From positions 1 to 10,739 of the forward strand of contig CAITLX010000182.1 of the NCBI GenBank assembly GCA_903893335.1: a DNA stretch of 10,739 bases, in the 5' to 3' direction. The notes under the pieces were generated by a model. The model ran no database searches, was not told the origin of the DNA, and worked only from the letters and a program-made list of their open reading frames with translations. Positions 6,767-10,739 of the stretch are shown here, in pieces. Source of the DNA: an uncultured delta proteobacterium (GTDB taxonomy: Bacteria; Myxococcota_A; Polyangia; Polyangiales; Polyangiaceae). A program made the position numbers and the translations under genes. Position 1 is the stretch's first letter, and the number at the start of each line of letters is the position of its first letter.

Positions 6767-6982
6767 TCAGGCCGAAGCCGCGTCCGCGTCGAGGCGCGCG
6801 CCCAGCTCGCGGCACAGGTCGGCGATGAGCTCGTCGACCTCGCGCTCGCGACCGCACGGGGCGGCGAGCGTGAGGTCGCCGCCGCGCTCGGCGAACACGC
6901 AGGCGAGCCCCTCGCTCGCCTCGATGACGCCCTTGAGGAAGACGACCTCGCGCGCCTCGATGCGCACGCGTCGGACGAACAT
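6767..6982 (-). CDS. Small DUF4911-like protein
   Basis: From the ATG at 6982 the product is 71 aa. The arrangement is R-x-R-I-E-A-R-E-V-V-F-L-K-G-V-I-E-A-S-E-G, then a beta-hairpin-like segment, then an amphipathic helix (EVDELIADLCREL). This resembles the short DUF4911 family as I recall it (pattern: RI...dI.flK.ilE..eG); I could not search to confirm. The role is unknown. The frame stays open far upstream, but beyond about 7110 it is antisense to the next gene. Other possible starts are GTG 7006, ATG 7078 and ATG 7111; the first two would add a low-complexity Ala/Pro-rich lead of 8 or 32 residues. I chose ATG 6982 because it starts at the conserved-looking block, although its GAGGGG lies directly against the ATG, too close for a normal Shine-Dalgarno. 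It is the first gene of the minus-strand set. Confidence 0.62.
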   Translation of the reverse strand: MFVRRVRIEAREVVFLKGVIEASEGLACVFAERGGDLTLAAPCGREREVDELIADLCRELGARLDADAASA

Positions 6983-7109
6983 CCCCTCGCCGAGCAGAGG
7001 GGCCACGGCGCGCCTGGGGCTCGCCCCGGCCGACGAGGCGACCGCGGCGGTGATTTCGGGTGCGCGAGGGACGGGCATCGGTGGACCAGGCGACGTACGA
7101 TAGCGCCCC

Positions 7110-8456
7110 ATGTCACCCGACGTCGACGACGCGGTCCCGGGCCTGCCGCCGATCGACGGCGACGAAGGCGAGGCTCCTGCCGTCGAGGAGGACGACCTCG
7201 ACGTCGAGGAGCAGGACCGCGCCGGCCTCGACGACGCCGAGTCCGGAGAGCTCGACACGGGCAGCAGCCTGGACGCCGAGCCCGTGGCCGTGACCGACGA
7301 CGACGACGGCGCGACGGACATCGGCGACGTCGGCGCCGAGCTCGCCGAGGGCCCCGTCACGGCGGCGGGCGACGACGCGCCGGGCATCGAGCTCCCGGAG
7401 GACGAGGACTTCCTGCCGGAAGGTACGTCGCACGACGACGCAGCCGAGGGCACCTCCGACGTATCCATCGACATCGACGAGTCCGAGCTGCCGCCGATCG
7501 ACGACGACGGAGGCGAGTTGGGGGACGAGGCGGTCGCGGCGCTGCCGATCGAGGTGGGCGTGGACGCCGCGGGCCCGTTGCGCTGGGCCGACGCGGCGTT
7601 CGAGGTGGCGGGCGAGCCGGCCGCCCTCGAGGGGCTGCGAGGCGGAGCGATCGTCTCGCTCGCGCTCGACGCCCGCGAGGCGGGCGGCTCGGTGTTCGTC
7701 TCCACCGAGCGCGGTGGCCTCTTTCGCTCGCGCGACCGCGGCACCACCGTCGAGCCGGCCGCCGGCTGGCGCGCGCACATCGCCCCCCCGCCCGAGGGGT
7801 CGCGCGTCGCGGGCCCTGCGCTGGCCACCGGCTCCGGGACGCTCGCGGTGCTCGCCGAGACGGGCCGGGTCGCGACGAGCCTCGACGGCGGCGATCAGTG
7901 GGACGGCCCGCTCGAGGGCCCCGACGCGCGCGCCATCGCGATCGATGACGCGGGCACGCTCTACCGGCTGACCTTCGCGCCGGGGCGCGCCGCGCTGGTC
8001 GCCGCCGACGCCTCGGGCGGCGCGCGGCTCGTCGCGCTCGAGCCCTTCTTCGCCGCGCTCGACGACGACGCTGGGCTCGCGCTCGCGGTCTCGGGGCGCG
8101 CGATCGCCATCGCGAGCGAGCGTGGCGCGTGGGTCTCGCGCGACGGCGGCGAGCACTTCGCCCCCCTCACCGGCTCGACGGGCGCGCGCTGCATCGCGTT
8201 CGAGGGCAAGAGCGACGACGCCGCTCTGCTCATCGCCACGCAGGGCGAGGCGCACGACGCGACCCTGCTGCTGCGCGCGCGCCCGGGCGAGGAGCCCGTG
8301 GTCGTCTCCGACCTGGCAGCCGCGGTGGCCGCGCGCGGAGAGCAGCACGTGGCCCCGTCGGCGATGGCCTGGGACGACGTTCGAGGCGTCGCCTGGGTGG
8401 CGCTCGGCGCGCGCGTGCTCGCCCTCCGCCCGCCGCTGCGCGCCGGCGCGGCGTGA
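7110..8456 (+). CDS. Protein with long acidic N-terminus and Asp-box (BNR-like) beta-propeller motifs
   Basis: The 448-aa product has two parts. Residues 1 to about 150 are strongly acidic and low in complexity (Asp/Glu/Ala/Gly runs such as DDDD), probably disordered. From about residue 155 the sequence turns beta-rich and contains Asp-box-like motifs (S-x-D-x-G-x-x-aromatic): S207-R-D-R-G211 (degenerate, Val at the aromatic place), S257-L-D-G-G-D-Q-W264 and S343-R-D-G-G-E-H-F350. These are typical of BNR/sialidase-like and Ycf48/sortilin-like propellers, where they are structural turns, not active sites. No catalytic Arg triad is evident, so a sialidase is unlikely. There is no signal peptide or membrane segment, so it is probably cytoplasmic unless exported by another route. 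The start is ATG at 7110 with no Shine-Dalgarno. It is divergent from the DUF4911-like gene and convergent with aspartate kinase (25-bp gap). Function unknown. Confidence 0.82.
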   Translation: MSPDVDDAVPGLPPIDGDEGEAPAVEEDDLDVEEQDRAGLDDAESGELDTGSSLDAEPVAVTDDDDGATDIGDVGAELAEGPVTAAGDDAPGIELPEDEDFLPEGTSHDDAAEGTSDVSIDIDESELPPIDDDGGELGDEAVAALPIEVGVDAAGPLRWADAAFEVAGEPAALEGLRGGAIVSLALDAREAGGSVFVSTERGGLFRSRDRGTTVEPAAGWRAHIAPPPEGSRVAGPALATGSGTLAVLAETGRVATSLDGGDQWDGPLEGPDARAIAIDDAGTLYRLTFAPGRAALVAADASGGARLVALEPFFAALDDDAGLALAVSGRAIAIASERGAWVSRDGGEHFAPLTGSTGARCIAFEGKSDDAALLIATQGEAHDATLLLRARPGEEPVVVSDLAAAVAARGEQHVAPSAMAWDDVRGVAWVALGARVLALRPPLRAGAA

Positions 8457-8481
8457 ACCTCCGGCGCCCGCGTCGCAGCCG

Positions 8482-9684
8482 TCAGCGCACGAACGCCGCG
8501 TGAACGGCCTGCGTCGTGCGCGCGACGTCGGCGGCTGCGACCACCGCGGCGATGCGCAGCGGCCCCGACGAGAGCGCGCGGGACGCGACGCCGAGCGCCG
8601 AGAGCGTCGCGAGGAAGCGGTGCAGCGACTCGTGCGTCGCCGACAGGCCGTCGCCCACGACGCTCACCGACGCGAGCCCTTCGTCAAGCTGCACGCCTGG
8701 GCCCGCGCCATCGACGAAGAGGGCGCGCGCGCGCGCCCAGTCCGGCACGTTGAGCAGGGGCAGGACGAACGTGCCGCCCGAGGGCCCGAACGCCACCTCG
8801 TCCAGCGCGAGACCGGCCTCGCCGGCCGCGGCGACGACGCGCCCGAGATCGACCGACGCGGCCAGGTGGCCGAGCACGAGGTTCGACTCGGAGACGACGG
8901 CGCGCACGCGCCGCTCGCTCTCGCCCGCGACGGTGCGCACCACCGTCTGGCGAGGCGCGGCCGCGGCGTCGTTCCAGTCGTCGGAGGTCGCCCGCGCGTA
9001 GATCGCGATCTTCGCCCGCCGCGCCCACTCGACGGCCTGCGCGTTCAGCACCTTCGCGCCGCACTCGGCCATCTCTTGCAGCACCGCGTGGTCGATCTCG
9101 GGAAGGTGCACCGCGTCGGGCACCACGCGCGGGTCGGCCGAGTAGACGCCGTCGACGTCGCTGTAGATCTCGCATCGCTCCGCGTCGAGCGCCGCGGCGA
9201 GCGCGACGGCGGTCGTGTCCGACCCGCCGCGCCCGAGCGTCGTGATCTCGCGCCGGTAGCTCATGCCCTGGTAGCCCGCGACGATGACGATGCGCCCCCG
9301 AGCCAGCTCGTCCTCGATGCGGTGCGGGCGCACCTCGAGGATGCGCGCGTCGAAGTGCCGGTCGTTCGTGATGATGCCGCTCTGCGAGCCGGTGAACGAG
9401 ATCGCGTCGAGGCCGCGCGCCTGGATGGCGATCGACAGCAGCGACATCGACACGCGCTCGCCGGTCGACAGCAGCATGTCGAGCTCGCGACGCGGGGGCT
9501 CGGCCTCGCCCGACGCCTGACGCGCGAGCGCGAGCAAGCCGTCGGTCGTCTTGCCCATCGCGGAGACGACGACGACTACGTCGTGGCCCGCGCGGCGCGT
9601 CGCGACGACCTTGTCGGCGACCTGCCCGATCTTGGTGACGTCCGCGACCGACGAGCCCCCGTACTTCTGCACGACGATGGACAT
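8482..9684 (-). CDS. lysC: Aspartate kinase
   Basis: The enzyme phosphorylates L-aspartate with ATP to give 4-phospho-L-aspartate, the first step towards lysine, threonine, methionine and diaminopimelate. The 400-aa length fits the monofunctional bacterial class. The amino-acid kinase domain shows K7-Y-G-G-S-S-V13, SAMGKTTDGL (41-50), STGERVSM (73-80), FTGSQSGI (97-104), and TTLGRGGSDTTAVALAAAL (148-166) followed by IYSDVDGVYSADPR (173-186); all are standard substrate- and ATP-site motifs. The C-terminus, about 262-400, is a pair of ACT-like regulatory domains. The second (VSVVGDGLSAT onward) is recognisable, but the first is divergent and lacks the usual ligand-site pattern. The start is ATG at 9684. 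It lies 48 bp behind the TPR gene on the same strand and ends 25 bp from the opposing gene, without a convincing terminator. Confidence 0.97.
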   Translation of the reverse strand: MSIVVQKYGGSSVADVTKIGQVADKVVATRRAGHDVVVVVSAMGKTTDGLLALARQASGEAEPPRRELDMLLSTGERVSMSLLSIAIQARGLDAISFTGSQSGIITNDRHFDARILEVRPHRIEDELARGRIVIVAGYQGMSYRREITTLGRGGSDTTAVALAAALDAERCEIYSDVDGVYSADPRVVPDAVHLPEIDHAVLQEMAECGAKVLNAQAVEWARRAKIAIYARATSDDWNDAAAAPRQTVVRTVAGESERRVRAVVSESNLVLGHLAASVDLGRVVAAAGEAGLALDEVAFGPSGGTFVLPLLNVPDWARARALFVDGAGPGVQLDEGLASVSVVGDGLSATHESLHRFLATLSALGVASRALSSGPLRIAAVVAAADVARTTQAVHAAFVR

Positions 9685-9732
9685 GCCGAGCGCGCTACCA
9701 CGCGCCCTCGCGCGCGGGCAAAAACCAGGCGC

Positions 9733-10739
9733 TCAGAGCCCGGTCGCGGCTGCCTCGTAGAGGTCGGCCTCGTCGTCGTTGCCGGCCTCGCGCGCCGCCT
9801 GCGCGAGCCGCTCGAGCACCGCGCGACGGCGCGGCAGCAGCTCGCCGCGCTCGTCGGCTCGGGCGTCCTCGAGCCTCGCCGAGAGCAGCGCGAACAGCTC
9901 CAGATCGCGACCCAGCCGCCCGAGGGCGTCGGCGAGCGCGAGCGTCGCCGGCCGGTCCGAGGGGTTGGCCCGCACCCGATCGACCAGGCGCTCGACGAGC
10001 GCCTCGTCGTGCTCGCCGGCGACCTGCTGGGGCGCAGCCTCGTCGTGCGGGGCAGGCGGCGGGAGACCAGGCTCCTCCGCGCTCGGCGGCGGGTGGTGGA
10101 GCGCTGCCGCGGGCGGGTGCGCGGGGCGCTCGCGAGCACCTCGCTCGTCACGCGCCACGCGCGAGGCGCAGGCGCGAAACGCAGCCGCGATGCTCGCGTC
10201 GCGCGGCGCGAGGCGCAGCGCCACGGCCAGGTGGCGCTCGGCGGCGCGGGCGTCCCCCTCGTGATCCAGCTCGAAGCGCGCGGCCTCCGCGAGCCACGCG
10301 GCCGCCGCGTCCGGTGCGACGTCCGGGGTGAGCTCGACGGTGTCGCGCATGCGCCCCCAGGCGAGCGACGCGCCCGCGAGATCGCCCAGCTCGCCGCGCC
10401 AGCGAGCCTCGAGCGCGCGCGCCTCGACCGCCTCGGCGCAACCGAGCGGCACCGAGCGCGCCCGCGCGATGGCCGCGGGGCGGTCGTTGGCCACGCTCGC
10501 CAGGGCGCGCGCGAGCACCAGCACGAGGTCGTGCTCGACGAGCCCCTGGCGCGCGCCCAGCTCGACCGCGCGCGCGAGCAGGTCGAGCGCTCGCCCGGCC
10601 CGCCCCGCTGCGAGCAGGCTTCGCCCGAGCCCCGCGAGCGCGCGGCCCCCTTCGGGGCGGTAGCGCAGCGCGCGCTCGAACCACGCCACCGCGCGCGCCT
10701 CGTCGCCTCGCGCGAGCACGGCCTCGCCCGCGCGGCGCC
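9733..10739 (-). CDS. Tetratricopeptide-repeat protein, 5' end cut by window edge
   Basis: The reading frame ends with TGA at 9735-9733 and stays open to the right edge. The GTG at 10719 is only an internal candidate, because the codons before it continue the first helix of a TPR (AGEAVLARGDEARAVAWF), so the true start is outside. The visible part (about 335 codons) has TPR-like helix pairs at the start (GDEARAVAWFERALRYRP, then GRAGRALDLLARAVELG) and around DARAAERHLAVALRLAP. A Pro/Ala/His/Glu-rich linker follows (about 45 residues), then a further helical repeat region (LADALGRLGRDLELFALL) to the end. TPR proteins act as protein-binding scaffolds; no enzymatic domain is visible and the partner is unknown. 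No membrane segment is seen in this part. It is in the same direction as aspartate kinase and may be cotranscribed with it. Confidence 0.85.
   Translation of the reverse strand, partial: RRAGEAVLARGDEARAVAWFERALRYRPEGGRALAGLGRSLLAAGRAGRALDLLARAVELGARQGLVEHDLVLVLARALASVANDRPAAIARARSVPLGCAEAVEARALEARWRGELGDLAGASLAWGRMRDTVELTPDVAPDAAAAWLAEAARFELDHEGDARAAERHLAVALRLAPRDASIAAAFRACASRVARDERGARERPAHPPAAALHHPPPSAEEPGLPPPAPHDEAAPQQVAGEHDEALVERLVDRVRANPSDRPATLALADALGRLGRDLELFALLSARLEDARADERGELLPRRRAVLERLAQAAREAGNDDEADLYEAAATGL

Noticed and set aside
6983..7828. Long N-terminal extension of the DUF4911-like gene frame
   Set aside because: Beyond about 7110 it is a Ser/Ala/Pro-rich antisense translation of the Asp-box gene; only the last 71 or so residues look like a real protein.
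6167..7948. 593-codon plus-strand frame spanning several genes
   Set aside because: It overlaps the DUF4911-like and unknown genes on the other strand and then the Asp-box gene in a different frame. The product is mostly Arg/Gly/Ala low complexity.
7113..8348. 411-codon minus-strand frame antisense to the Asp-box gene
   Set aside because: Arg/Ala/Val-rich with no motif, whereas the plus-strand frame shows three Asp boxes and an acidic tail.
7110..8456. Sialidase reading of the Asp-box protein
   Set aside because: Asp boxes are structural turns. I see no arginine triad or other catalytic residues, and only three boxes, one of them degenerate.
8457..8481. CGGC/GCCG inverted repeat in the convergent gap before aspartate kinase's stop
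   Set aside because: Only 4 bp of stem with a 12-nt loop in very GC-rich DNA; this is expected by chance.
9713..9732. A5 tract (T5 on the minus strand) after the TPR gene as an intrinsic terminator
   Set aside because: No convincing GC-rich stem precedes the T5 run on the minus strand, so readthrough into the aspartate kinase gene is equally likely.

Overview
The window is very GC-rich, with G or C at most third codon positions. It codes for Asp/Ala/Gly-rich lipoprotein linkers, tandem Ig-like "choice-of-anchor D"-type repeats, a proline-rich TPR protein and a free-standing E2-type acyltransferase. This mix suggests a large-genome member of the Myxococcota (Polyangia-like). That placement is inferred from style and gene content, not from a marker gene. 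I see no rRNA, tRNA, CRISPR array, IS element or phage gene, so this looks like ordinary chromosome with lineage-specific genes rather than a mobile island. There is no gene-free stretch longer than 300 bases.

Layout: (1) 1-1873, minus strand: a two-gene unit of a lipoyl-less E2 catalytic-domain acyltransferase followed after 15 bp by a radical SAM enzyme that runs off the left edge. (2) 1874-2016: a divergent promoter region. (3) 2017-5502, plus: a 1161-aa lipoprotein with an Asp-rich stalk and five copies of a two-domain (A+B) repeat of about 215 aa, with exactly one cysteine per domain. (4) 5503-5570: a convergent gap with a nested hairpin. (5) 5571-6982, minus: a three-gene set of a small DUF4911-like protein, a protein of unknown function, and a thioredoxin-fold lipoprotein that has lost both active-site cysteines; the last two overlap by ATGA. 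(6) 7110-8456, plus: a protein with a long acidic tail and Asp-box (BNR-like) motifs. (7) 8482-9684, minus: aspartate kinase. (8) 9733-10739, minus: a TPR protein whose start lies beyond the right edge.

Only the aspartate kinase can be tied to a textbook pathway (aspartate-family amino acids). The E2-like/radical SAM pair probably works together, but I cannot name its substrate. The two lipoproteins are predicted to be envelope-anchored. The most distinctive items are the cysteine-phased A/B repeat lipoprotein, the redox-dead thioredoxin lipoprotein with its coupled unknown partner, and the E2-like/radical SAM pair.
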